A DNA stretch of 32,935 bases from the NCBI GenBank assembly GCA_030444405.1, contig JARFPM010000042.1, forward strand, positions 1 through 32,935, written 5' to 3'. The translations under genes were made by a program, and so were the position numbers. Origin of the DNA: Nitrospira sp. GTDB lineage: Bacteria > Nitrospirota > Nitrospiria > Nitrospirales > Nitrospiraceae. The notes below the pieces were generated by a model that worked only from the letters and a program-made list of their open reading frames with translations, ran no database searches and had not been told where the DNA came from. Each line of letters starts with the position of its first letter. Position 1 is the first letter of the stretch. Below, piece after piece: positions 1 to 7,321 of the stretch.

Positions 1-28
1 GCGGTCAAGGGACCGTCCACGGCCGCTG

Positions 29-880
29 CTACGGCAGTATGCGCGGGTGTACCTGAATCTCGAACACCGTGGGCCACCATTTCCCTGTCACGAAGAGGCG
101 ATTGCTGGCAGCATCGTACGCGATGCCATTCAGCACCGCTCTCGGATCACGCGCGGTGGCGGGCCGCAGCCCCGCCAGATTGATCCACGCCGTCACCGCA
201 CCCGAGTCTGCGCTGATCACGGCAATGCGATCGGTGCGAAACACGTTCGCGTAGATCGCACCATTGACGACCTCCAGCTCGTTGAGCCGCGTCACGAGCG
301 TCGTGCCGTCGCGCACCGTGAGGCGGCCGATCTCCCGGAATGTGGACGGCTCCAGGAAGCGCAGGTCCGCGCTGCCGTCGCTCATGATGAGGCGCCGATC
401 GTCGGCGGCGAGGCCCCAGCCTTCACCCGCGTACGTGAACGTGCCGAGCGGGGCGAACGTAGCGCGATCGTAGATGAAGGCGACACCCGTCTTGTACGTC
501 AGCTGCAGCAGCCGATCGCCCCAGCGCGCGAGGCCTTCGCCGAAGTACGACGGCGCCAGCGGCCTGCTGCGCTCGACCTGACCCGTCTCAAGCGCCACTT
601 GCCGCACCGTCGATCGCCCCTCGCGGCCCGTGCTCTCGTACAGCCAGCCGCCATCGAAGAAGAGTCCCTGTGTGAAGGCCTCCGGGTCGTGCGGATAGGC
701 CCGCACGATCTGGTACGTCAACACGGGTGCCGTCGGGACGAAGTCGTCGGCGCCGACGTCGATCGACGTCGATCGTGTGAGCTCCCGCAATCCCATCGCG
801 AGCGCGATGATCGCGACGCCGACGAGCATCAGTGCGATCGGAACGCGCGGGCTTCCCGGCGCCTGTCGCCGCCGGGTCAT
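29..880 (-). CDS. Glutaminyl-peptide cyclotransferase (glutamine cyclotransferase family), membrane-anchored or secreted
   Basis: The family converts N-terminal glutamine of peptides to pyroglutamate and folds as a five-bladed beta-propeller. The 283-aa protein begins with a basic stretch and one hydrophobic segment (about residues 15-32, rich in A, L, V, I), so it is probably exported or anchored with the enzyme outside the cytoplasm. Family signatures are visible: the YPHDPEAFTQGL block at the start of the domain, GWLYESTGREGRS, the LNELE block and NGIAYD near the C-terminus. The ATG at 880 is preferred to one 4 codons upstream because it shares a base with the stop of the upstream antitoxin gene (TAATG), implying translational coupling. 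The gene is clearly more GC-rich than the stress genes further right, which suggests transfer. The physiological substrate is unknown. Confidence 0.88.
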   Translation of the reverse strand: MTRRRQAPGSPRVPIALMLVGVAIIALAMGLRELTRSTSIDVGADDFVPTAPVLTYQIVRAYPHDPEAFTQGLFFDGGWLYESTGREGRSTVRQVALETGQVERSRPLAPSYFGEGLARWGDRLLQLTYKTGVAFIYDRATFAPLGTFTYAGEGWGLAADDRRLIMSDGSADLRFLEPSTFREIGRLTVRDGTTLVTRLNELEVVNGAIYANVFRTDRIAVISADSGAVTAWINLAGLRPATARDPRAVLNGIAYDAASNRLFVTGKWWPTVFEIQVHPRILP

Positions 881-1074
881 TACGGCGCCCACCGACGCCG
901 GCGGATGTCTTTGAGATGGGGCTCAGTACCACCCAGTCGAGCAAGCCACTTGGCGGCTTCACGTGAAATGAGGGCCTCGAGTCCTAAGCGTACGAGCTGC
1001 GTCTTTTCCTGCACGCCGGTGAGTTGCACTGCGCGCTTGATGAGATGGTCGTCGATATTGAGTTCGGTACGCAT
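880..1074 (-). CDS. VapB-family type II antitoxin without adjacent VapC
   Basis: The 64-aa product starting MRTELNIDDHLIKRA matches the VapB-type antitoxin family (ribbon-helix-helix, PF09957-like), whose members bind DNA and neutralise a PIN-domain VapC RNase. The start at 1074 gives the typical N-terminus; an in-frame start 9 codons upstream (1101) would add MRRLWIVAD, which is not family-like. The C-terminal part (KWLARLGG then a basic tail) is where the toxin-binding region lies in the family. No vapC follows: the next gene, overlapping by one base, is a glutaminyl cyclotransferase. It is therefore an orphan antitoxin or the remains of a broken module. The family call is from sequence pattern only. 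Confidence 0.8.
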   Translation of the reverse strand: MRTELNIDDHLIKRAVQLTGVQEKTQLVRLGLEALISREAAKWLARLGGTEPHLKDIRRRRWAP

Positions 1075-1144
1075 ATCCGCAACTATCCACAGTCTACGCA
1101 TCTTCTGTCATTGCACTGAGTCATCTCGGTGACTCTATTACCCG

Positions 1145-1198
1145 CTACGCCTCCGTAATGATGCGCCCAGTACTTTTTCTTTCCCCTTCACTCCATTC
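1145..1198 (-). pseudogene. Relic of a Lon-like protease 3' end (copy A)
   Basis: Read on the minus strand this segment gives EWSEGERKSTGRIITEA and a TAG stop. The last residues of the intact Lon-like gene at 12453 read EWSEGEEKPSGHIITEP and TAG. By hand count 41 of 54 bases match, with several differences at third codon positions and no gap. A further match runs a few bases past the stop. An in-frame stop 10 codons upstream leaves no room for the rest of the gene. This is a detached 3' end, not a working gene. Confidence 0.7.
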
Positions 1199-1228
1199 GG
1201 TGATAGCCACGCCACTTCATGGAGTGAT

Positions 1229-1657
1229 GTGAACAAGAGGAAGAAGATAAGGGGTCAACAACGGTTTGCGGCCCGACCGAAGCTGAGCCAGCTGTTCACC
1301 GCCCGTTCCCGAGCCAACCGCGCACGAGGCAATGACGCCATTCGCCGTGCCCACTTGGAACACGGCTACAGTCTGTCCGAGATCGGGCGAGCCGTGAAGT
1401 TGCACTATTGGACGATCAGCCGCATTGTAAATCCCCAGGAAGGTGACGGCGCACAAAACGAGGTGGGACCCCACATTCTCGCTGACACTATTAGAGATAT
1501 CGGGCGCCTGCTTCTGGAAATGCCCCGGCGCGTGACCATGGGGGTACCCTACATGTATCAGGTTCAGGACGCGCGGGAGGCGACATTGGCCGCCGTCCTC
1601 ACTCAGCATCCAGAAGTGGCGCGAGCGGTGGCAAATGCGCCGATGCAGCGGAGATAG
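1229..1657 (+). pseudogene. Remnant of a REP-associated tyrosine (Y1) transposase C-terminus
   Basis: The open frame encodes 142 aa. Residues about 30-66 (RGNDAIRRAHLEHGYSLSEI then GRAVKLHYWTISRIV) match the helix-turn-helix that closes REP-associated Y1 transposases, whose usual wording is HGYSLxEIGxxLGLHYSTVSRIV. The catalytic HuH and tyrosine domain expected upstream (about 200 aa) is absent, and there is no credible ribosome-binding site before the GTG at 1229. The last ~75 residues, after VNPQEGD, are not part of that family as I know it and I do not recognise them. They may be a fused unrelated fragment. The best reading is a decayed mobile-gene remnant. Confidence 0.65.
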
Positions 1658-1787
1658 TCGGTTTCTGTTTCCGCATGTGACGACCAAGGCTTCCTCTCGG
1701 GTCTTCCTCAGCGTACATCCTGCCGCTCACACATAAGACCGACCGAAGGGACCAAGGCTGTAACGCCGTGGGAGCTCCACACCAGCG

Positions 1788-1821
1788 CGCTACGTAGCCG
1801 CTTCTAGGCAGCTACGTAGCG
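1788..1821. terminator. Hairpin made of two copies of a self-palindromic decamer, possible bidirectional terminator
   Basis: The decamer gctacgtagc, itself palindromic, occurs at 1789-1798 and 1811-1820. The flanking bases extend the inverted match to 11 bp around a 12-base loop. It lies between a plus-strand remnant and the convergent glycine-zipper gene, where a bidirectional terminator would be useful, but there is no U-tract on either side. It could equally be a protein-binding site or a repeat. Confidence 0.4.
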
Positions 1822-1843
1822 TCTCATACTCATCGCTGATTCC

Positions 1844-2317
1844 CTAGCCGACTTTGTAGCCTTTCCCCTGCATGCAGGTGCCGTAGGCTCGGTTGAAGGT
1901 TTCCTGCTTGGCCTGTTGCGAAGTAGCCTGCTGCTCGACCTCCTTCTGATACTCCTTTTGGGCACCGCGTTTTCTCACCGCCCCCGCTCCTCCTCCGACT
2001 GCCGCGCCCGCCGCCGCGCCCTTACCGGCATCACCGGCGATGGCACCTCCGATCGCACCCACAGCCGCGCCACTCGCTGCACCTCTCGCGACCTGGCCAC
2101 TTTCAGGCGCCGGTGGTGGGGCGGCCGCTGTCGTTTTATTCGGATCAATTCCGGTCTGTTCCTTCGCCCACTTGTAACAGGCGAATTCGTCCTGCTCCTG
2201 CTGCTCCTTGCTCTGGCCTTTCTCTGGGAAAATAAACATCTCACCTCGGCTCTCCGCCGTGGCGCCAAGCAGGCTCATTATCACTGCAGTTCCGATGACA
2301 AAGTGTAACCTTTTCAT
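1844..2317 (-). CDS. Secreted glycine-zipper family protein
   Basis: The 157-aa protein has a signal peptide (basic MKRLH then a hydrophobic stretch to about residue 20, cleavage probably near ATAES). A short domain with FACYKWAKEQTGIDP follows, then a proline/alanine linker. A glycine-zipper segment has repeated GxxxG/AxxxG (GAASGAAVGAIGGAIAGDAG and on), and a charged Q/E/K-rich tail ends in YGTCMQGKGYKVG. Glycine zippers insert into or pack against membranes; homologous envelope proteins are common but poorly characterised. The ATG at 2317 is chosen because AAGGA lies 4 bases upstream; a TTG 4 codons earlier lacks this. No lipobox cysteine is seen. The two Cys flanking the zipper may form a disulphide (inference). 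Confidence 0.82.
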   Translation of the reverse strand: MKRLHFVIGTAVIMSLLGATAESRGEMFIFPEKGQSKEQQEQDEFACYKWAKEQTGIDPNKTTAAAPPPAPESGQVARGAASGAAVGAIGGAIAGDAGKGAAAGAAVGGGAGAVRKRGAQKEYQKEVEQQATSQQAKQETFNRAYGTCMQGKGYKVG

Positions 2318-2358
2318 CCGTTCCTTCAAATGGGTCTGAATGTTGGACTTGCACGCAC

Positions 2359-2712
2359 CTATTTGCTATCTGGAATCCTATAGCTCACGGAGGGCCAGAC
2401 CGCGATCCCCTCACCTTCTCGTTCGGCCGGTTCGAAGCCGACTACCGGTGTGATCTTGCGCATGAGAATCTTGGAGATCATTTCCCCTTCTCCGGTGATA
2501 CGTCCGAACTTGCCGGTGCCGCCCTGGATCTTGAAGGGAACGCAGCAGCCCTCCATCTCTCCCTTGCATGAGAACCGCGCGTAAGCCCGGTCCCCATCCT
2601 TGTCCGTGATTATGCAGCGGCCTTGACCGGTCTTGGTCATGGTTTTCGAGTTGCCCTTTTCAGTGAGAGCTTCGATACCAACAAGGCCAGGTCCACCGGC
2701 GGTGGGTAACAC
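2359..2712 (-). pseudogene. N-terminally truncated small beta-barrel-type protein, unknown function
   Basis: The frame (117 aa) can only begin at a GTG at 2712, because a TGA lies four codons upstream. Its first residues (MLPTAGGPGLVGIEALTEKG) do not form a signal peptide. The rest alternates short polar and hydrophobic strands with the pattern GGTGKFGRITGEGEM, which resembles the GTGxFxGxTGxG turn of allene-oxide-cyclase-like or dirigent-like barrels. Such secreted proteins normally have a signal peptide, so this copy has probably lost its 5' end. It could still be expressed from the GTG. Function is not known. Confidence 0.45.
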
Positions 2713-3162
2713 CTGTAGTCCTCACGGACTACCTTTCGCCGTCATTCGTCCGGATAGGGCGATACGTGGTGATCGTAGAGGAGGGGCGCCCTTGAGTCAA
2801 GGCGCAAGGAGCGAGGATCGGCGAGAGACGCGAGGCCTTCTTGCGCAAGATTAGGACGTGCCGGAAATATGCCGCACGCCGGCTTCAGCTATTAACGGGG
2901 TGTGGTCTTGCGATTGAACCAGGCAGGCGCCTGCTTCCGGCGGTGGGCTAGCCGTCAACAACTCTAAGGGGTCGGATAGCTTTGCCAACCTCCATCATTC
3001 CGCGATTGTGTCTAGCCTCCAATTCGTAACGTTCTTCTTCTTTACTAAAACCAACGAGATTTTGTGGAGGCTTGGTGATCCCACTTCCATACTGTCAAAG
3101 ACTTCACATGATAGGTCTGGCACCGGAACATCGTCCGTGGTGGCGCGATAAGCGAGCCATTC
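2713..3162. other. Intergenic region without a gene, containing small palindromes and a repeat fragment
   Basis: No frame here looks like a gene. Seen by eye: an inverted pair gcgcaaggag (2802-2811) and cttcttgcgc (2837-2846), 9 of 10 matching; a perfect 12-bp palindrome gcaggcgcctgc at 2923-2934; and at 3004-3102 a ~100-bp segment resembling 9269-9371 (listed separately). It lies downstream of the exporter operon (which ends at 3163 on the minus strand), so it may hold that operon's 3' end, but I see no classical hairpin with a U-tract. Confidence 0.5.
3004..3102 (-). repeat. Dispersed ~100-bp repeat, copy 1 (partner at 9269-9371)
   Basis: Compared on the same strand with 9269-9371, the two segments share ordered blocks: gattgtgt, cctcca then a/g, cttcttctt against cctcctcct, actaa, attttg, ttggtgatcc and catac then gtc. 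Identity is roughly 70-75% by eye with few indels. Neither copy is a convincing reading frame. It lies just beyond the 3' end of the ABC exporter operon, while the partner lies upstream of the same operon's first gene. The two copies therefore bracket the TetR-exporter operon in direct orientation. Confidence 0.55.
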
Positions 3163-4296
3163 TCAATCCAGTGACTTCCGGAAGCGGGCCACGCTGACCG
3201 TCAGCATGACCAAGCCGAAGAGACCCATGGCGGCCATCTGTGGCCACAGCACGTCCAGCCCCACACCTTTTAGATAGACGCCGCGCAGCACTTCCAGAAA
3301 ATACCGCAATGGGTTGAGATAGGTGAATGTTTGCATCCAGTCCGGCATGCTGCTGATCGGCGTGCCGAAGCCGGAGAAAGTGATGGCCGGCATGTTGAAG
3401 AAGAACCCCGACACCATCGCCTGCTGCTGAGTCATACAAATGGTGGAGATAAACAGTCCGATGCCCAGCATGCAGAGGATGAACAGGATGGCGCCGACCG
3501 CGAGGACGCCGATGCTCCCGCGGAACGGCACGCCGAACCAGAGGGTGCCCACCAGCGAGATCAGGGTGGTATCGAGCAGTCCGATCAGAAAGAAGGGCAC
3601 GGTCTTGCCGAGGATGAATTCCAGCCGGCCGATCGGTGTCACCATAATCTGTTCGAGAGTACCGATTTCGCGCTCACGGACGACGGCGAAGGCCGTCAGG
3701 CTCACGACCATGACCAAGATCAAGTTGCCGATCACGCCTGGTACGAAAAACCATTGACTGTCAAAATTCACGTTGAACAAGGGGCGCCTCTCGAGGACGA
3801 TCGAAGAGATCTGCGACGCAGAAAAGGGGGATGTGCGGAGAAGGTGCGCTCGTTGAAATTCCTGGGCGAACCGCGCAGCGATTTGGTTGATATAGCCGAC
3901 CGCAATCAAGGCGGTATTCGAATTGCTGCTGTCCACGATCACTTGCAGCCGCGCCGTTTCGCCTTTCCGAAGATCCTGAGCAAAGCCCGCGTTGATCTGC
4001 AGCGCAATCGTGACCTCTCCGCGATCGATCAGGTCACGAATCTGCTGACGGTCGTTCAGGTACGCGCGGACATCGAAGTAGGGACTAGCAGTAAAGCGGG
4101 ACAAGAGATCGCGGCTCACTTGACTGTTATCGTAATCCAACACCGCGGTGGGAATGTGATGGATTTCCAAGGTTGCCGCATAGCCGAAGATGAGCATCTG
4201 AATGATGGGAGGGGCAAACAAGATGGTTCGGGTGCGTTTGTCCCGAAAGACTTGGATAAATTCCTTGACCAACATTCCGCGAAGGCGTCGCAGCAT
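3163..4296 (-). CDS. ABC-2 type transporter permease (YbhR-like), last gene of the exporter operon
   Basis: The 377-aa protein has the ABC-2 permease layout. There is one N-terminal membrane helix (about 20-42), a large periplasmic domain to about residue 175, then five hydrophobic helices. The GTLEQIMVTPIGRLEFILGK motif after the second helix is the coupling segment typical of this family. It pairs with the similar permease just upstream (9-bp gap) to form the membrane channel of a YbhFSR-type exporter fed by the HlyD-like adaptor. Such pumps export organic cations or drugs, but the substrate here cannot be read from sequence. It is last in an operon whose other genes overlap. Confidence 0.9.
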   Translation of the reverse strand: MLRRLRGMLVKEFIQVFRDKRTRTILFAPPIIQMLIFGYAATLEIHHIPTAVLDYDNSQVSRDLLSRFTASPYFDVRAYLNDRQQIRDLIDRGEVTIALQINAGFAQDLRKGETARLQVIVDSSNSNTALIAVGYINQIAARFAQEFQRAHLLRTSPFSASQISSIVLERRPLFNVNFDSQWFFVPGVIGNLILVMVVSLTAFAVVREREIGTLEQIMVTPIGRLEFILGKTVPFFLIGLLDTTLISLVGTLWFGVPFRGSIGVLAVGAILFILCMLGIGLFISTICMTQQQAMVSGFFFNMPAITFSGFGTPISSMPDWMQTFTYLNPLRYFLEVLRGVYLKGVGLDVLWPQMAAMGLFGLVMLTVSVARFRKSLD

Positions 4297-4305
4297 GATG
4301 CATCC

Positions 4306-5439
4306 CTATGCCAGCTTTTTACGAAACGCGCGCGTGGCCAGGATCGTCAAAAGCGCGGCGAAGAGGGCCAATGCGAGCAGGTCGTCCAAGAGATAGACAA
4401 GCGGCGTTCCTTTGAGAAAGACATCGCGGATAATCGTCATGAAATAACGCGCCGGGATGAGATGCGTGATAGCCTGGATCACGACCGGCATCTGATCAAT
4501 GGGGTAGAGGAACCCCGAGAGCAGATAAGCCGGAAGAAACGTGGCGATCAACGCCGCTTGGCTGGCGGCGAGTTGAGATTTGGCCAGGACCGAAACGACA
4601 TACCCCAGCGATAGGACGACGAGCAGAAAGAGGGTGCAGCTCAGGAAAAACACAGTCCACTGCCCGCGAAACGGCACCTCGAACCACCATATGGCCAGGC
4701 TGGCGCAAAGGGCCGTGTCGAACAGCCCGATCGCAAAATACGGCACGAGCTTCCCGACCATGAGTTCCAGAGGCGTGATCGGTGTAGAGACGAGCTGTTC
4801 CATAGTGCCGCGCTCCCACTCTCGCGCGATCGTCAATGAAGTAAGAAAGGATCCAATGACGGCCATGATGATGGCGATGACCCCCGGGACGATGTTGGCG
4901 GTGCTCTCAAGGTTTTCGTTGAACCATGTCCTGGTGTCGATACTCAACGGAGGTTGCAGCGTACTCCCTCCGTGGCGCTGAACCCAGTCTAGGCGGAGGT
5001 GCTGGTTATAGGTCTGGACGATGGCTTCACTGTAGCTGAGACTGATATTGGCGGTATTGTTATCGGTGGCGTCGACCAGTGCTTGCACACCGACGAGACC
5101 ACCCACGCTCAGCTGCTCGGAGAAATCGGTCGGGATGACGATGGCCAGCCGGCAGGCTCCGGCGTCGAGGGCTTCGATCAACGCGGGATAATTGTCTACG
5201 GCCTTGACGATATGAAAATACTCCGATGCTTGAAAGTGCTTCAGAAAGTCCTGGCTTTGCTGATTTCCCGCTCGGTCGTACACGTAGACCGGGATATGTT
5301 TGACGTCGAAACGCACGCCGAAGCCGAAAGCCAGCATGAGGAGCACCGGCATCGCCACCGTGATCAGTAGACTCGGGAGATCCCGACGTATCTGGAGCGT
5401 TTCTTTGCGGATGATGGCAACAAATCGGTGCCAGCGCAT
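4306..5439 (-). CDS. ABC-2 type transporter permease (YbhS-like)
   Basis: This 377-aa permease has the same architecture as its downstream neighbour: N-terminal helix (about 20-42, LLITVAMPVLLMLAFGFG), a periplasmic domain, then a membrane domain with REWERGTMEQLVSTPITPLE, the family's cytoplasmic coupling motif. It starts at an ATG that overlaps the stop of the upstream ATPase gene by one base (TGATG). It and the next permease are paralogues of equal length and most likely form a heterodimeric channel. The substrate is unknown. Confidence 0.9.
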   Translation of the reverse strand: MRWHRFVAIIRKETLQIRRDLPSLLITVAMPVLLMLAFGFGVRFDVKHIPVYVYDRAGNQQSQDFLKHFQASEYFHIVKAVDNYPALIEALDAGACRLAIVIPTDFSEQLSVGGLVGVQALVDATDNNTANISLSYSEAIVQTYNQHLRLDWVQRHGGSTLQPPLSIDTRTWFNENLESTANIVPGVIAIIMAVIGSFLTSLTIAREWERGTMEQLVSTPITPLELMVGKLVPYFAIGLFDTALCASLAIWWFEVPFRGQWTVFFLSCTLFLLVVLSLGYVVSVLAKSQLAASQAALIATFLPAYLLSGFLYPIDQMPVVIQAITHLIPARYFMTIIRDVFLKGTPLVYLLDDLLALALFAALLTILATRAFRKKLA

Positions 5440-6389
5440 CAGGTCCTCTGTGCAGTCGATTGCGCGGTCAACGAGACGAACACGTCTTCCAAGCTTGCAC
5501 GGATCGGTTCAATCCGCGATACCGCGACGCCCTGTCCCGATAGAACGGCGCGGAGATGGGGGATAGCGGACCGGGCGTCCTGGACCGCGACGTGCAGAGC
5601 ATTGCCGAACACGGCGACATCCCGGATATCCGGAGCCTGCTGAAGCGCATCGAGTGCCAGGCCGAGCTGATCGCATTCAATCAGAAGGAGTTCGCCGGTC
5701 ATCGCCTGTTGTTTCAATTCGGTCGGAGACCCTGAGGCCACGATGCGGCCTTGAAAAATCAACACCAGACGATTGCAGTACTCCGCCTCGTCCATGTAAT
5801 GCGTGGTGACGAGCACCGTCACTCCCTCGGCCGCCATGGTATGGATCAATTCCCAGAATTGGCGTCTTGAGATTGGATCCACGCCGGACGTCGGCTCGTC
5901 CAAGAAGAGAATCGGCGGACGATGGAGTAAGGCGCAGCCTAAGGCAAGCCGTTGCTTCCAGCCGCTGGGCAACGTGCCGGTCACCGTCGACTCGCGGCCG
6001 GCCAAACCGGCCATGTCGAGCACCCACTCCGCCCGTTCCTTAAGAACCGAGGCCGGCACGTCGTACATGCTGGCGAAGAACCGGATGTTCTCGATGACTC
6101 GTAGGTCGTTGTAGAGCGAAAACTTTTGCGACATATACCCGATCCGGCGACGCACCTGTTCCGGCTCCCGCGCGACATCATACCCGGCGACCCAAGCCTG
6201 TCCCGCGGTCGGGCGAAGCAGGCCGCAGAGCATGCGGATGGTCGTGGATTTGCCGGCGCCGTTCGGGCCCAGGAAGCCCACGATCTCACCGGTCCGCGCT
6301 TCCAGATCGATGCGGTCCACTGCGACGAAGTCACCGAAGCGTTTGACGAGATCGTGGGCGATCACTGGTATCGTGTCGTGATCCGTCAT
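5439..6389 (-). CDS. ABC transporter ATP-binding subunit 2 (YbhF C-half-like), degenerate signature motif
   Basis: The 316-aa nucleotide-binding subunit contains Walker A GPNGAGKST (41-49), Q-loop SQKFSLYND (87-95), Walker B ILFLDEPTSGVD (160-171) and switch histidine H197 in VTTHYMDEAE. The ABC signature, normally LSGGQ, reads LPSGWKQ (140-146) and is degenerate. A C-terminal regulatory-type extension (about 230-316) follows. In E. coli the two ATPase halves are fused in YbhF; here they are separate genes overlapping by 4 bases (6386-6389). With the upstream ATPase it should form a heterodimer with one canonical and one degenerate ATP site (see findings). Confidence 0.9.
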   Translation of the reverse strand: MTDHDTIPVIAHDLVKRFGDFVAVDRIDLEARTGEIVGFLGPNGAGKSTTIRMLCGLLRPTAGQAWVAGYDVAREPEQVRRRIGYMSQKFSLYNDLRVIENIRFFASMYDVPASVLKERAEWVLDMAGLAGRESTVTGTLPSGWKQRLALGCALLHRPPILFLDEPTSGVDPISRRQFWELIHTMAAEGVTVLVTTHYMDEAEYCNRLVLIFQGRIVASGSPTELKQQAMTGELLLIECDQLGLALDALQQAPDIRDVAVFGNALHVAVQDARSAIPHLRAVLSGQGVAVSRIEPIRASLEDVFVSLTAQSTAQRT

Positions 6390-7321
6390 GTTTTCTGTCC
6401 CTTAGTGGTAGCGGCGACAAACAGGTCTTCGATCGTCGGCTCGACTTCTTCCAGGCGGTCAAACGACAGACCTGCAGCCTGGAGTGCCACCCGAAGCTCG
6501 GGAATTCGGCGCGCGGCATCGTCCACTACGAGATGGACCCCATCGCCGACGAGCAAAGCGTTGAGCACGCCGGGTGCTCCGTGGAGTGCGGCGCGAATAC
6601 GGCGTGCGTCGCGCGCTACGACGGACAACACTGCGCCATGGAGGTGTGTCTTCAATCGAGCAGGCGTCTCGCAATACAGCATATGCCCCTGATGCAGCAG
6701 CGCCACCCGATGGCAGCGTTCAGCTTCGTCGAGATAGGAAGTCGACATCAGAATGGCGATCCCTTCGTTAAGCAGAGAGTACAGGATGCGCCAGAAATCG
6801 CGACGTGAGACCGGATCCACGCCGTTGGTCGGTTCGTCAAGCAGGATCACGAGCGGGCGGTGGATGAGGGCGCAGACGAGCCCCAGCTTTTGTTTCATTC
6901 CTCCGGAAAGCTTGCCGGCCAACCGATCCGTAAAAGGACTCATGCCGGCGGCGTCGAGCAATTGCCGGGAGCGCGCCTCGCGTTCGACACGAGAGACGCC
7001 GAAGACATCGGCATAAAAGCGGATGTTTTCCGCGACGGTCAAATCTTCATAGAGTCCGAATCGCTGCGGCATGTAGCTGACGCGCGCTTTGGCCTCTTCC
7101 GGATCGCGGACGATGTCGGCGCCTGCGACGGTCGCTGAACCTCCATCGGGCGAGAGGACGCCGGCCAACATCCGTAGCGCGGTTGTCTTTCCGGCTCCAT
7201 CAGGGCCGACCAGTCCGAAGATCTCACCGGCGTGCACCTCGAACGTCAGACGGTCTACGGCTGTGACACCGGGAAAGTGTTTCGTCAGGTCCAATGTGGC
7301 AACGGCAGCAGACATGCTCAT
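6386..7321 (-). CDS. ABC transporter ATP-binding subunit 1 (YbhF N-half-like), lacks switch histidine
   Basis: The 311-aa ATPase has Walker A GPDGAGKTT (39-47), Q-loop PQRFGLYED (85-93), a canonical signature LSGGMKQ (138-144) and Walker B VILLDEPTNGVD (158-169). At the H-loop it reads MSTSYLDEAE, so the usual histidine is serine (S195). It starts at an ATG overlapping the adaptor's stop by one base (TAATG); a second ATG two codons later is possible. It is the complement of the other ATPase: the motif each one lacks is present in its partner. The role is energising export by the two permeases. Confidence 0.9.
   Translation of the reverse strand: MSMSAAVATLDLTKHFPGVTAVDRLTFEVHAGEIFGLVGPDGAGKTTALRMLAGVLSPDGGSATVAGADIVRDPEEAKARVSYMPQRFGLYEDLTVAENIRFYADVFGVSRVEREARSRQLLDAAGMSPFTDRLAGKLSGGMKQKLGLVCALIHRPLVILLDEPTNGVDPVSRRDFWRILYSLLNEGIAILMSTSYLDEAERCHRVALLHQGHMLYCETPARLKTHLHGAVLSVVARDARRIRAALHGAPGVLNALLVGDGVHLVVDDAARRIPELRVALQAAGLSFDRLEEVEPTIEDLFVAATTKGQKT

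Noticed and set aside
47-1132. 361-codon plus-strand frame over the cyclotransferase and VapB genes
   Set aside because: GC-rich antisense frame without any recognisable domain, opposite two real genes.
3331-4614. Long open frame on the plus strand (427 codons) opposite the ABC permeases
   Set aside because: It is the antisense shadow of two clear permease genes; the composition is R/D/Q/H-rich without domains.
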